Shown here: positions 16,436-23,790 of the stretch, one piece after another
Layout of the letters: every line of letters starts with the position of its first letter
Position numbering within the stretch: position 1 is the stretch's first letter
Made by a program: the position numbers and the translations under genes
Notes under the pieces: generated by a model
What the model saw: only the letters and a program-made list of their open reading frames with translations
Database searches by the model: none
What the model was told of the DNA's origin: nothing
Origin: an uncultured Arthrobacter sp.
GTDB lineage: Bacteria; Actinomycetota; Actinomycetes; Actinomycetales; Micrococcaceae
Length of the DNA: 42,666 nt
Direction of reading: 5' to 3'
NCBI GenBank assembly: GCA_937873245.1
Contig: CALMVY010000073.1
Span: forward strand, 1 to 42,666

Positions 16436-16915
16436 TCAAAAAATGTCGGTCGTGGTGGTGGGTCCGGCCGTCGTTGCCCGGGCTGACGTCCTGAGGGACT
16501 CAGCAAGTTTCTGCAGGGTATTGGTGGTTTCCTCGACGTCCTGTTCGCTCCAGTCCTGCAGGAAACCGAGAAGTGTGGCGGCGCGCTGGTCCTCGATGGA
16601 GCGGAGTTTCTCGACTCCCGATGCGGAGAGCGCGATCAGCTGAGCCCGCCCGTCCAGGGGGTCGGGCCGGCGGACCACGTAGCCCTGTTCCTCCAGTTCG
16701 GCGATGTGCCGGCTGAGGACGGGGGCGCTGACGCCGAGCCGTTCCGCCAGCGCGGTGGCGCGGGATTCCCCCTCCCCAACGAAACGCAGCACGCCCTGGA
16801 GCGCCACGCCGGTGTCCTCGCCGCGGAGCTTGATGGCCGCGACGCAGCGGACGGCGCGTTGCAGATCGAAGATCTGGTGGACGAGTTTGGCTGCGGTGTC
16901 CGGCGCGACTGCCAT
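16436..16915 (-). CDS. MarR-family transcriptional regulator
   Basis: A 159-residue winged-helix repressor. The recognition region is TALAERLGVSAPVLSRHIAELEEQGYVVRRPDPLDGRAQLIALSASG (wing DGRAQL), flanked by dimerisation helices. MarR proteins repress neighbouring efflux genes and release DNA on binding phenolic or other ligands. It is the first gene of an operon with the DHA2 pump. AGGGGG lies 6 nt before the ATG. Two inverted repeats at 16952-17001, just upstream, are candidate autoregulatory operators. Confidence 0.9.
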   Translation of the reverse strand: MAVAPDTAAKLVHQIFDLQRAVRCVAAIKLRGEDTGVALQGVLRFVGEGESRATALAERLGVSAPVLSRHIAELEEQGYVVRRPDPLDGRAQLIALSASGVEKLRSIEDQRAATLLGFLQDWSEQDVEETTNTLQKLAESLRTSARATTAGPTTTTDIF

Positions 16916-16951
16916 AACGGCCCCCTATTTTCTTGCCTTCGTCGGCTTTAT

Positions 16952-16964
16952 TTGCCTGAGGCAA
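16952..16964. promoter_or_regulatory. Inverted repeat TTGCC-TGA-GGCAA upstream of the MarR gene
   Basis: A perfect 5-bp-arm palindrome with a 3-bp spacer, 37-49 nt upstream of the MarR start. The same half-sites with a 5-bp spacer recur at 21984-21998 in front of the symporter. Possible operator; regulator unknown. Confidence 0.4.
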
Positions 16965-16980
16965 CAAATATAGCAGGAAT

Positions 16981-17001
16981 TTAGTTACTTTGGGAAACTA
17001 A
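16981..17001. promoter_or_regulatory. Candidate MarR operator (TTAGTT-N9-AACTAA)
   Basis: TTAGTT (16981-16986) and AACTAA (16996-17001) form a 6-bp-arm inverted repeat in an AT-rich island 66-86 nt upstream of the MarR start. MarR proteins typically bind AT-rich palindromes of 16-22 bp with this TAGTT/AACTA flavour. The binding is inferred. Confidence 0.5.
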
Positions 17002-17035
17002 CCCTGTTCGTTGGGACCGCTGCGGCTTAAATGCC

Positions 17036-17072
17036 AAGCGCGGACCGGCAGCAGTGCTGCCGGTCCGCGCTT
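17036..17072. terminator. 37-bp perfect palindrome, terminator of the TPP-enzyme operon
   Basis: AAGCGCGGACCGGCAGCA (17036-17053), one G, then its exact complement (17055-17072). It lies about 50 nt downstream of the TPP-enzyme stop on the minus strand and before the MarR promoter region. The long GC-rich stem should terminate transcription, although only a short T-run (GGCATTT) follows on the minus strand. Confidence 0.65.
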
Positions 17073-17120
17073 ACTTGACCTCGAAGGGGCGCGGAGCGTG
17101 ATGCTCAGGCCTCCAGGTGC

Positions 17121-18785
17121 TTAGGCCTCCAGGTGGGTGGGGGCGAACATCTTGAGCAGGGTTTCGACGACGACGACGTTCGGTCCGTCTGCGGCGAATC
17201 CGGCCTTGAGCGCGTCCCCGACGTCCTCGGGGGCGACCCTGACGGCCGGAACCCCGAATGCCTCCGCCAGCTTGACGAAATCGGGACGGGCGAGCTCCGT
17301 GGCGGTGGCCTTGCCGAAGGCGCCCACCATGTATTCGCGCAGGATGCCGTAGCCGCCGTCGTCGACAATCAGCCAGGTGACCGGGACGTTGTGCTGCTTG
17401 GCCGTGGCCAGTTCGGAGATGGAGTACATCGCCGAGCCGTCGCCGGAGACGGCGAGCACTCTGGCTGACCCGCCGGGCGCGCCGGTGGTTTCCAGGCCGA
17501 CGGCGCCGCCGATCGCCGCAGGGAAGCCGAAGCCGAGTCCGCCGGCGCCCTGGGCGGAGTGGAACTGGCCTTCGCGGGCGTCCCAGCAGCTCCAGGCCCA
17601 GTAGGCGGAGATGGTCATGTCCCAGAACGTCTGCATGGCGGCGGGAACGGCCTCCCGGATGTCCGCCATGAACTTCAGTTCCTTGCCGAGGTCCTGGGAT
17701 TCCAGCCGGGCTTTGACCTTGGCCAGGGTTTCCTTGACCAGGGCCTCGGGAGGGGTGCCGTGCCAGTCCGCGCGCTCTGCGTGCGGTTCCGTCAGGGCCG
17801 CGTCGAGCGCGGCGAGGGCCTGGCCGGCGTCGGCCCGGATGCCCAGGCCGGGACGGTTGGATTCCAGCACGCGCGGTTCGGCGTCGATCTGGATGATCCT
17901 GCCGCGCGGCTCAAAGGTGAAGTAGTTGGAGGTGACTTCGCCCAGTGAGGAGCCGATGACGATCAGCACGTCGGCGTCCTCGAGGAGGTCCGTCATGTGC
18001 TGGTCCTCGATCCAGGACTGCAGCGAGAGCTCGTGGTTCCACGGGAACGCGCCGTTGCCGCCGGGGGTGCAGATGACCGGCGCCCGGAGCTTCTCCGCAA
18101 TGGAGAGCAGCGACTTCTCGGCCCGCCCGCGGCGCGTGCCGCCGCCGGCGATGATGGCGGGACGTTCCGCCGTCGAGAGCCATTTCACGGCCTCGCGGAC
18201 GAGTTCGACGCGGGGCGGGTTGTCGGCGGCCTCGGCGAGGGCATCCTCCACCGGGGGAACCATGATGGGATCCAGCAGCACGTTCTGCGGGATTTCGAGC
18301 CACACGGGGCCCTGCGGCGAGGAAATCGCCTCGGTCCAGGCGTCCTGGATGGCGGACGGGATGCCCGAGGCGTGCTGGATCAGCCGCTGGCTCTTGGTGA
18401 CGTTCGCGGCCGAGGCCTTCTGGTCATCGAGCTGGTGCAGCATGCCCTTGCGGCGCGCGCCGAGTCCCTCCAGCGGGATCTGGCTCGCGACGACCACCAT
18501 GGGAACACCGGTGGCGTATGCCTCCTGCAGCCCTGCCAGAGAGGTCAGTGCGCCGGGGCCGGTGGAGAGGAAGAGGACTCCGACCTCGCCGGTGGCGCGG
18601 GAGTAGCCGTCCGCGGCGAAGGCCGAGTTGTTCTCCACCCGGGAGGAGACGAAGTGCAGGTTGCCGCGGCCCATCGCGTCGAAGAGGCCCAGGGCGTGCT
18701 GGCCCGGGATGCCGAAGACGGTTTTGGCGCCGAGCGCCTCGAGGGTCTCGACGACGAGGTCGCCGCCGTTGCGCACGCCGGTCAC
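17121..18785 (-). CDS. TPP-dependent decarboxylase/acetolactate synthase-like enzyme, possibly a 2-ketoarginine decarboxylase
   Basis: A 554-residue enzyme with the three-domain architecture of TPP enzymes. The N-terminal PYR domain has the cofactor-activating Glu51 (VENNSAFAADGYSRATG). The central domain contains IIAGGGTRRG. The C-terminal PP domain has the Mg/TPP motif GDGSAMYSISELATAKQ starting near 447 and ending in VDDGGYG. It starts with GTG overlapping the ureohydrolase stop (GTGA), so the two are coupled. Known chemistry that joins these activities is the arginine transaminase pathway, in which AruI decarboxylates 2-ketoarginine and a guanidinobutyrase releases urea. AruI is of similar size. 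That assignment is inference from context; acetolactate synthase or benzoylformate decarboxylase activity is the alternative. The Asp-Asp in place of Asn-Asn in the motif is worth noting. Confidence 0.82.
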   Translation of the reverse strand: MTGVRNGGDLVVETLEALGAKTVFGIPGQHALGLFDAMGRGNLHFVSSRVENNSAFAADGYSRATGEVGVLFLSTGPGALTSLAGLQEAYATGVPMVVVASQIPLEGLGARRKGMLHQLDDQKASAANVTKSQRLIQHASGIPSAIQDAWTEAISSPQGPVWLEIPQNVLLDPIMVPPVEDALAEAADNPPRVELVREAVKWLSTAERPAIIAGGGTRRGRAEKSLLSIAEKLRAPVICTPGGNGAFPWNHELSLQSWIEDQHMTDLLEDADVLIVIGSSLGEVTSNYFTFEPRGRIIQIDAEPRVLESNRPGLGIRADAGQALAALDAALTEPHAERADWHGTPPEALVKETLAKVKARLESQDLGKELKFMADIREAVPAAMQTFWDMTISAYWAWSCWDAREGQFHSAQGAGGLGFGFPAAIGGAVGLETTGAPGGSARVLAVSGDGSAMYSISELATAKQHNVPVTWLIVDDGGYGILREYMVGAFGKATATELARPDFVKLAEAFGVPAVRVAPEDVGDALKAGFAADGPNVVVVETLLKMFAPTHLEA

Positions 18786-19873
18786 TGGGAGACCCCGCTT
18801 TCGACGCGCTGGGACGTTGCCGGCGTTGCGAAGCCGGCCGGGCGGCGGGATTCCTGGCCGAGGGCCTGGGCGGCGTAGCCGTTGGCCGCTCCGAAGCGGT
18901 TTCCTTCCACTGCGCGGTCAGCCATCAGCGTGACCAGCTCGTAGGCCACGTGGCTGGCGGCGACGCCGGTGATGTCCGCGTGGTCGTAGGCGGGGGCGAC
19001 CTCGACGACGTCGGCCCCCACGAGGTTCATGCCGCGGAAGCCGCGGATGATTTCCAGCAGCTCGCGGCTGGTGATGCCGCCGGCTTCCGGGGTTCCGGTG
19101 CCGGGCGCGTGGGCGGGATCGAGCACGTCGATGTCCACCGAGATGTAGAGCGGGCGGTTGCCGATCCGGTCGCGGACCTTGGCGACGGTCTCCAGCACAC
19201 CCTGGTAGTAGACGTCGGCGGAGGTGACGATGCCGAAGCCGAAGCGGTGGTCGTCGTCGAGGTCCTTCTTGCCGTAGAGCGGGCCGCGGGTGCCGATGTG
19301 GCTGATGGCCTCGGTGTCCAGGATGCCTTCCTCGACCGCGCGGCGGAAGGGCGTGCCGTGGGTGTATTCAGCGCCAAAGTAGGTGTCCCAGGTGTCCAGG
19401 TGCGCATCGAAGTGCAGCATGGCGATGGGCTGGCCGGCGCGTTCGGCGGCGGCGCGGAGCAACGGCAGGGCGATGGTGTGGTCCCCGCCGAGGGTCACCA
19501 GCTTGCTGCCCGAGGCCGTCAGGTCCAGGGCGTTCTGCTGGATGGTCTCGATCGCTTCGTTGATGTTGAAGGGATTGACGGCCATGTCGCCGGCGTCGGC
19601 CACCTGGATGTTCTCGAAGGGGCTGACGTCCCAGGCCGGGTTGTACGGGCGCAGCAGACGGCTGGCCTCGCGGATGTGGTTGGACCCGAAACGGGCTCCG
19701 GGGCGGTAGGAGACGCCCGAGTCGAAGGGCACGCCGACAACGGTGACGTCCGCCTTGGCCACTTGGTCCAGCCGCGGCAGGCGCGCATAGGTGGCAGCTC
19801 CCGCGTAGCGCGGAATGCGGGATGAATCGATGGGGCCAAGGTTGCCATTGGCCTCGATGCGCAGCTCTTCCAA
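18782..19873 (-). CDS. Ureohydrolase: agmatinase/4-guanidinobutyrase family
   Basis: A 363-residue binuclear manganese hydrolase that removes urea from a guanidino compound. Metal ligands are visible: GGDH with His132, DAHLD with Asp156, His158 and Asp160, and SVDIDVLDP with Asp247 and Asp249. The C-terminal 25 residues are an extra low-complexity tail. SpeB-type agmatinases average about 305 residues. The length here is nearer the 4-guanidinobutyrase (gbh) that I recall being described from an Arthrobacter strain, so guanidinobutyrate is a plausible substrate. The start codon has a GAAGGAGAGGC stretch about 20 nt upstream and weaker pairing closer. It leads the operon with the TPP enzyme. 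Confidence 0.87.
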   Translation of the reverse strand: MEELRIEANGNLGPIDSSRIPRYAGAATYARLPRLDQVAKADVTVVGVPFDSGVSYRPGARFGSNHIREASRLLRPYNPAWDVSPFENIQVADAGDMAVNPFNINEAIETIQQNALDLTASGSKLVTLGGDHTIALPLLRAAAERAGQPIAMLHFDAHLDTWDTYFGAEYTHGTPFRRAVEEGILDTEAISHIGTRGPLYGKKDLDDDHRFGFGIVTSADVYYQGVLETVAKVRDRIGNRPLYISVDIDVLDPAHAPGTGTPEAGGITSRELLEIIRGFRGMNLVGADVVEVAPAYDHADITGVAASHVAYELVTLMADRAVEGNRFGAANGYAAQALGQESRRPAGFATPATSQRVESGVSQ

Positions 19874-20225
19874 AAGAAAGCCTCTCCTTCGAGGATTGAC
19901 CGACGGGTGTGACTGCCATCATACACTCGAAGTTGTCCCTTGTGCATCAAATGTTTACTGAAAGCCTTTGGCGCCGGCGGTCCCTGACGCTCCAGCCCAG
20001 TTGCTTTGCCCGACTGCCCGCCGGAACCGAGCCGAAGCGCGGAAATCCGGGGGATGCCGTTGCCCGGGTGCCGGTGCCGCGGCAAGTAACTGGGCAGGAA
20101 CGCGGCCGGGCCTCGGTGCCGGGCCGTCCAGCCGGCCGTCTGTGCTAGGAAGCCGGGGGCGGGAGTTATCCAGATAGACCAATTCGCGGGCACCTCCCCG
20201 CACGCCGCGGCCGTGTACTGAAGGG
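19874..20225. other. Intergenic region between ureohydrolase and AbiEi/DUF559 gene
   Basis: A 352-bp gap without a credible gene. The 19870-19960 part is AT-richer and must hold the minus-strand ureohydrolase promoter; TATGAT on the minus strand at about 19917-19922 is a possible -10, without a convincing -35. The 19988-20102 part is a repeat element listed separately. The last 120 bp contain GAAGGG in front of the next start codon. Confidence 0.5.
19988..20102 (-). repeat. Small inverted-repeat element, copy 1 (115 bp)
   Basis: The ends are CGCTCCAGCCCAGTTGCT (19988-20005) and AGTAACTGGGCAGGAACG (20085-20102), imperfect inverted copies of each other. Read on the minus strand it starts CGTTCCTGCCC and ends GGAGCG, like copy 2 at 21051-21154. 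Both copies also share an internal CGGATTTCC block followed by GCTT. It looks like a MITE- or BIME-type element. No flanking target duplication was recognised. Confidence 0.65.
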
Positions 20226-21050
20226 ATGGAGCCGCTCAAATATCTGGCACAGGTGGGCGGCGTCGCCCGGACTACACAGCTTCTGGCCGCAGGCTATTCC
20301 CGGACGGAGATCACCCGTCTGGCTGCTTTAGTCCGCCAGCCGCGACGCGGAGTCTTTGTCCTTCCGGAGTGCCGCCCCGAATTCGAGGCCGCGGTCCGGC
20401 ACAACGCCCGGATCACCTGCGCGAGCGCGGCCGGACACTTTGGACTTTGGCTGCGGGAACCACCCGCCCAGCAGCATCTCGCGTGCAACCACGGCCACGG
20501 CGGGGGCTTCATCCGTCACCGGACGATCCGGTTCGACGGTCATCCCACGCTGCCCGTTGCTGCGATCGAGGACGTGGTGCTGCACGCGATGACGTGCCTC
20601 GCACCCCCTGCATCGACGGCCATCGCAACGTCGGCGATGCGCCTGCACGGTGTGCCCTTGGAACTATTGAAGTGCCAACTCACCGGTGACCGCTCGGGCC
20701 CGGCCCTGAAGGCGCTGCACCTGCTGGATCTACGTGCCGAGTCGATCGTGGAGGTCGACGCGCAGCACTTGTTCCGGTCTCACGGAATTGGCTACGACGC
20801 GCAGGTCTACCTGCCCGGAATCGGACGCGTCGACTTCCTGATCGAGGGATTCTTGATTGTCGAGGTGGATGGCTTTGCGTTCCACTCCAGCCGCGAGGCC
20901 CTGCGCCGGGATCTCGGCCGGAACAACGCCTCCACGCTGGGCGGCTACGCCGTGCTCCGGTACATGCCCGAGCACATCTGGTTCGAACCCGAGCGCGTTC
21001 TGGCCGAGATACGGGCCGTCGTGGGCCGGCGTTCACAGCCTGCGCGGTGA
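20226..21050 (+). CDS. AbiEi-like N-terminal plus DUF559 (Vsr-like nuclease) protein
   Basis: A 274-residue protein. The N-terminus (about 1-55: LAQVGGVARTTQLLAAGYSRTEITRLA... RRGVFVLP) resembles the winged-helix of AbiEi-type antitoxins. The C-terminus (about 195-265) has the DUF559 pattern GRVDFLIEGFLIVEVDGFAFH... RDLGRNNASTLGGYAVLRY, with Asp, Glu-x-Asp and a downstream conserved segment of the PD-(D/E)xK fold related to Vsr. Such fusions are common singletons in Actinobacteria, without known function; no AbiEii toxin gene adjoins it. GAAGGG lies 3-8 nt before the ATG. Its stop codon directly abuts repeat copy 2, and copy 1 lies upstream, so the gene is bracketed by inverted repeats. Confidence 0.75.
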   Translation: MEPLKYLAQVGGVARTTQLLAAGYSRTEITRLAALVRQPRRGVFVLPECRPEFEAAVRHNARITCASAAGHFGLWLREPPAQQHLACNHGHGGGFIRHRTIRFDGHPTLPVAAIEDVVLHAMTCLAPPASTAIATSAMRLHGVPLELLKCQLTGDRSGPALKALHLLDLRAESIVEVDAQHLFRSHGIGYDAQVYLPGIGRVDFLIEGFLIVEVDGFAFHSSREALRRDLGRNNASTLGGYAVLRYMPEHIWFEPERVLAEIRAVVGRRSQPAR

Positions 21051-21154
21051 CGTTCCTGCCCGGTTACTCCGGAGCCCACTGCGGACAGGCCGCGGATTTC
21101 CAGGCTTTCTCATGTCGGCTGCGGCCGTGGCAGGTGAGCAACCGGGCAGGAGCG
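21051..21154 (+). repeat. Small inverted-repeat element, copy 2 (104 bp)
   Basis: It begins at the base after the DUF559 stop codon with CGTTCCTGCCCGGTTACT (21051-21068) and ends with AGCAACCGGGCAGGAGCG (21137-21154). These match the ends of copy 1 (17/18 identical between 21051-21068 and the complement of 20085-20102). Internal GCGGATTTCCAGGCTT resembles the complement of copy 1. The remaining 21155-21262 shows nothing else. Confidence 0.65.
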
Positions 21155-21262
21155 CTGGACCGGGCCCCTGGAGGCCAAGGCGGGTCAGCCGGACCGGGCA
21201 TTCGCGCCACCGAACTCCGGCCGCGCGAAATCAGGCACAGACCCCGGCCCAGCCCCAGGACG

Positions 21263-21838
21263 CTAGCGGCTCGCGGCGGGGACCAGCACCCAAAGGACCT
21301 CGACGGCGTCATCCGTCGGGTTCACCCAGGTGTGCGGCTCACGGCCCGGGAAGGTCACGGTGTCCCCCGTGTGCAGTTCGAATTCTTCATTGGTGAGGAT
21401 CAGCCGGATGCTGCCCCGGACCACGTGGAGTACATCGACGTCGCAGTCCACCGCATAGAGTTCCGATTCGCCGCGGCCGCGGGGCTCGATCACGGCCTGA
21501 ATGATTTGCACGCGGCGTTCCGAGCGCGCGGTCAGCAGCCGCTCCACGATGCCCTCGCCGCCCAGCGAGATCCGCGGGCCTTCGTTCTGCTTGGTGAGAT
21601 GCGTTTCCGGGGCGGCAAAAAGATCGCCGATCGAAATGGAAAGCACCTGGCACAGCGTCACCAGGGACGCCACCGAGGGCGAGGTGAGGTCCCGCTCCAC
21701 CCGGCTGAGGAATCCCTTGGTCAGCCCGGTAGCGTCGGCGACCTGCTCGATGGTGAGCCGCTGCGACTGCCGCGCGGCACGGATCCGGGAACCGATGGCA
21801 ACGGGAACGTTGCTCGGTTCTACTGGTAGAGCCTTCAT
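21263..21838 (-). CDS. XRE-family regulator with C-terminal cupin (PuuR-like)
   Basis: A 191-residue protein with an N-terminal HTH (about 15-68: IRAARQSQRLTIEQVADATGLTKGFLSRVERDLTSPSVASLVTLCQVL) and a C-terminal cupin barrel (about 115-188: ELYAVDCDVDVLHVVRGSIRLILTNEEFELHTGDTVTFPGREPHTWVNP). Regulators of this design, such as PuuR, sense small amines or amino-acid derivatives. It is divergent from the sodium:solute symporter, and two overlapping palindromes sit in the shared region. With the nearby ureohydrolase and TPP enzyme it probably forms one regulon for a guanidino or polyamine compound. Confidence 0.88.
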   Translation of the reverse strand: MKALPVEPSNVPVAIGSRIRAARQSQRLTIEQVADATGLTKGFLSRVERDLTSPSVASLVTLCQVLSISIGDLFAAPETHLTKQNEGPRISLGGEGIVERLLTARSERRVQIIQAVIEPRGRGESELYAVDCDVDVLHVVRGSIRLILTNEEFELHTGDTVTFPGREPHTWVNPTDDAVEVLWVLVPAASR

Positions 21839-21940
21839 TTAGGAACCTTTCACGGCCGGCCGCTTGGCCCCATCGTTGGAGCAATACTAGCGGGACGGCG
21901 CCCCGCGAACGCCGGATCCACCCCCGACGCGTAATGCGCC

Positions 21941-21968
21941 TTGACTGTTACCCGGATCACAACATACT
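21941..21968 (+). promoter_or_regulatory. Promoter of the sodium:solute symporter gene
   Basis: TTGACT (21941-21946) and CATACT (21963-21968) are separated by 16 bp. They match SigA consensus well and lie about 170 nt before the symporter start, directly before the palindromes at 21973-21998. Confidence 0.6.
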
Positions 21969-21972
21969 GTTT

Positions 21973-21998
21973 GGCAACAAGTGTTGCCTATGAGGCAA
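21973..21998 (+). promoter_or_regulatory. Overlapping palindromic operator at the symporter transcription start
   Basis: GGCAACA-AG-TGTTGCC (21973-21988) is a perfect 7-bp-arm palindrome, and TTGCC-TATGA-GGCAA (21984-21998) is a second perfect one sharing its right arm. They begin 4 bp after the -10 box, so a bound protein would block RNA polymerase. The neighbouring XRE-cupin protein is the natural candidate. Binding is inferred. Confidence 0.6.
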
Positions 21999-22139
21999 TA
22001 GCTGCCGAAAGGCGCCTAACCAAGGGGCATTTCCGCCGGCAGTCCGTCACCGTACCCGTCAAGAAGCAACTGATCCCCTGCGCCCAGTTTGAGCGCCGGC
22101 CGGTTCAGCCCTGCTCCGAACAGCTCTGAGGAGCCCTTA

Positions 22140-23663
22140 ATGGACGCAAGTTTCGTCAACATCGCCATTGTGGTGGTGTACCTGGTCGCCATGCTGGCGT
22201 TCGGGTGGTGGGGTAAGTCCCGCACCAAGAACAACAGCGACTTCCTGGTGGCCGGCCGCCGCCTCGGCCCGTTCCTCTACACCGGAACCATGGCCGCCGT
22301 CGTGCTCGGTGGCGCCTCCACCGTCGGCGGCGTCGGCCTGGGCTACAAGTTCGGCATCTCCGGCATGTGGCTCGTGGTCGCGATCGGCGCCGGCGTGCTG
22401 CTGCTCAGCCTGCTCTTCGCCAGCACCATCCAGAAGCTCAAGATCTACACCGTTTCCCAGATGCTGAGCCTGCGGTACGGCAGCCACGCCACCCAGACCT
22501 CAGGCATCGTGATGCTGGCCTACACGCTGATGCTCTGTGCCACGTCCACCGGCGCCTACGCCACCATCTTCGTGGTGCTCTTCGGCTGGGACCGAGCCCT
22601 CGCCATCGCTATCGGCGGCGCGATCGTCCTGGTCTACTCGACCATCGGCGGCATGTGGTCCATCACCTTGGCCGACCAGGTCCAGTTCGTCATCAAGACG
22701 GTCGGCATCTTCCTGCTGATGCTGCCGTTCACCCTCAACGCCGCCGGCGGCCTCGACGGGATCCGTGCCCGTGTGGATGCCAGCTTCTTCCAGATTGACG
22801 GCATCGGCATCCAGACGATCATCACCTACTTCGTCGTCTACACCCTGGGCCTGCTGATCGGCCAGGACATCTGGCAGCGCGTCTTCACCGCCAAGACCCC
22901 CGCGGTCGCCCGCTGGGGCGGCGCCACCGCCGGCATCTACTGCATCCTCTACGGTGCGGCCGGCGCCCTGATTGGCCTCGGCGCCCGTGTCGCGCTGCCG
23001 GACATCGACGTCAAGGCCCTCGGCAAGGACGTTGTCTACGCCGAGGTCGCCACCAACCTGCTGCCGATCGGCATCGGCGGCCTGGTGCTCGCCGCGGCCG
23101 TCGCCGCCATGATGTCCACGGCTTCCGGCGCCCTGATCGCGGCGGCTACGGTGGCCCGCGCCGACGTCCTGCCGTTCGTCGCGAGCTGGTTCGGCAAGAA
23201 CATCAACACCGATGACACGGACAACCCGGAGCACGACGTCAAGGCCAACCGCATGTGGGTCCTGGGGCTCGGCATCGTGGCGATCGTCATCGCCATCATC
23301 ACCAAGGACGTCGTCGCTGCCCTCACCATCGCCTACGACATCCTGGTCGGCGGACTCCTCGTGGCCATCCTCGGCGGCCTGGTCTGGAAGCGCGGCACCG
23401 GTGTCGCAGCGGCCGCCTCCATGGCCGTGGGCTCGGTCATCACCCTCGGCACCATGATCATCCTGGAGATCAACGCCGAGGTGCCGCTGGACGGCATCTA
23501 CGCCAACGAGCCGATCTACTTCGGCCTGCTGGCCTCCGCGGTGGTCTACATTGCGGTGTCACTGCTGACCAAGCCGACGGATGCCGCGGTCATGGCCAAC
23601 TGGCACCGTCGGGTCGCCGGCGGCGCCGCCGAGGACGAACAGGTCCCCGTCCTGACGCATTAG
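22140..23663 (+). CDS. Sodium:solute symporter family (SSS) transporter
   Basis: A 507-residue membrane protein with about 13 hydrophobic segments. SSS features are NSDFLVAGRRLGPFLYTGTMAAVVLGGASTVGG (about 33-65) near the first sodium site and the segment AAAVAAMMSTASGALIAAATVARAD (about 320-345). Transporters of this family couple Na+ to uptake of amino acids, sugars, urea or guanidino compounds. I chose ATG at 22140, which has GAGGAG 7 nt upstream; the longer frame to 22089 lacks one. The promoter leaves a leader of about 160 nt in which I found no recognisable riboswitch. Context suggests arginine, agmatine or guanidinobutyrate as cargo. Confidence 0.9.
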   Translation: MDASFVNIAIVVVYLVAMLAFGWWGKSRTKNNSDFLVAGRRLGPFLYTGTMAAVVLGGASTVGGVGLGYKFGISGMWLVVAIGAGVLLLSLLFASTIQKLKIYTVSQMLSLRYGSHATQTSGIVMLAYTLMLCATSTGAYATIFVVLFGWDRALAIAIGGAIVLVYSTIGGMWSITLADQVQFVIKTVGIFLLMLPFTLNAAGGLDGIRARVDASFFQIDGIGIQTIITYFVVYTLGLLIGQDIWQRVFTAKTPAVARWGGATAGIYCILYGAAGALIGLGARVALPDIDVKALGKDVVYAEVATNLLPIGIGGLVLAAAVAAMMSTASGALIAAATVARADVLPFVASWFGKNINTDDTDNPEHDVKANRMWVLGLGIVAIVIAIITKDVVAALTIAYDILVGGLLVAILGGLVWKRGTGVAAAASMAVGSVITLGTMIILEINAEVPLDGIYANEPIYFGLLASAVVYIAVSLLTKPTDAAVMANWHRRVAGGAAEDEQVPVLTH

Positions 23664-23680
23664 GATCCTGACAGCGAGTT

Positions 23681-23731
23681 AAAGTTCGACGGCGGCGCTC
23701 CCATTGAGGGGGCGCCGCCGTCGAACTTTTT
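23681..23731 (+). terminator. Rho-independent terminator after the symporter
   Basis: AAAGTTCGACGGCGGCGC (23681-23698) pairs with the complementary strand at 23711-23729 around a CCCATTGAGG-type loop, followed by a T-run (23727-23731). It is a strong intrinsic terminator, and nearly symmetrical so it may also act on the converging acidic-protein gene. Confidence 0.88.
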
Positions 23732-23752
23732 AAGCTGAACGTCTAAGCCGCT

Positions 23753-23785
23753 GGACACTCAAAACTGCAGGACACTCAAACCGCA
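23753..23785. repeat. 17-bp imperfect direct repeat
   Basis: GGACACTCAAAACTGCA (23753-23769) is followed immediately by GGACACTCAAACCGCA (23770-23785), just past the stop of the acidic protein gene. Function unknown. Confidence 0.6.
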
Positions 23786-23790
23786 GGGCG

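Noticed and set aside
20226..21050. Type IV toxin-antitoxin system (AbiE)
   Set aside because: Only the AbiEi-like N-terminal helix-turn-helix is present, and there is no AbiEii nucleotidyltransferase gene beside it.
21999..22139. Possible guanidine riboswitch in the symporter leader
   Set aside because: I found none of the conserved ACGR hairpins or ykkC-type elements I would expect. The leader is GC-rich without a clear structure by eye.
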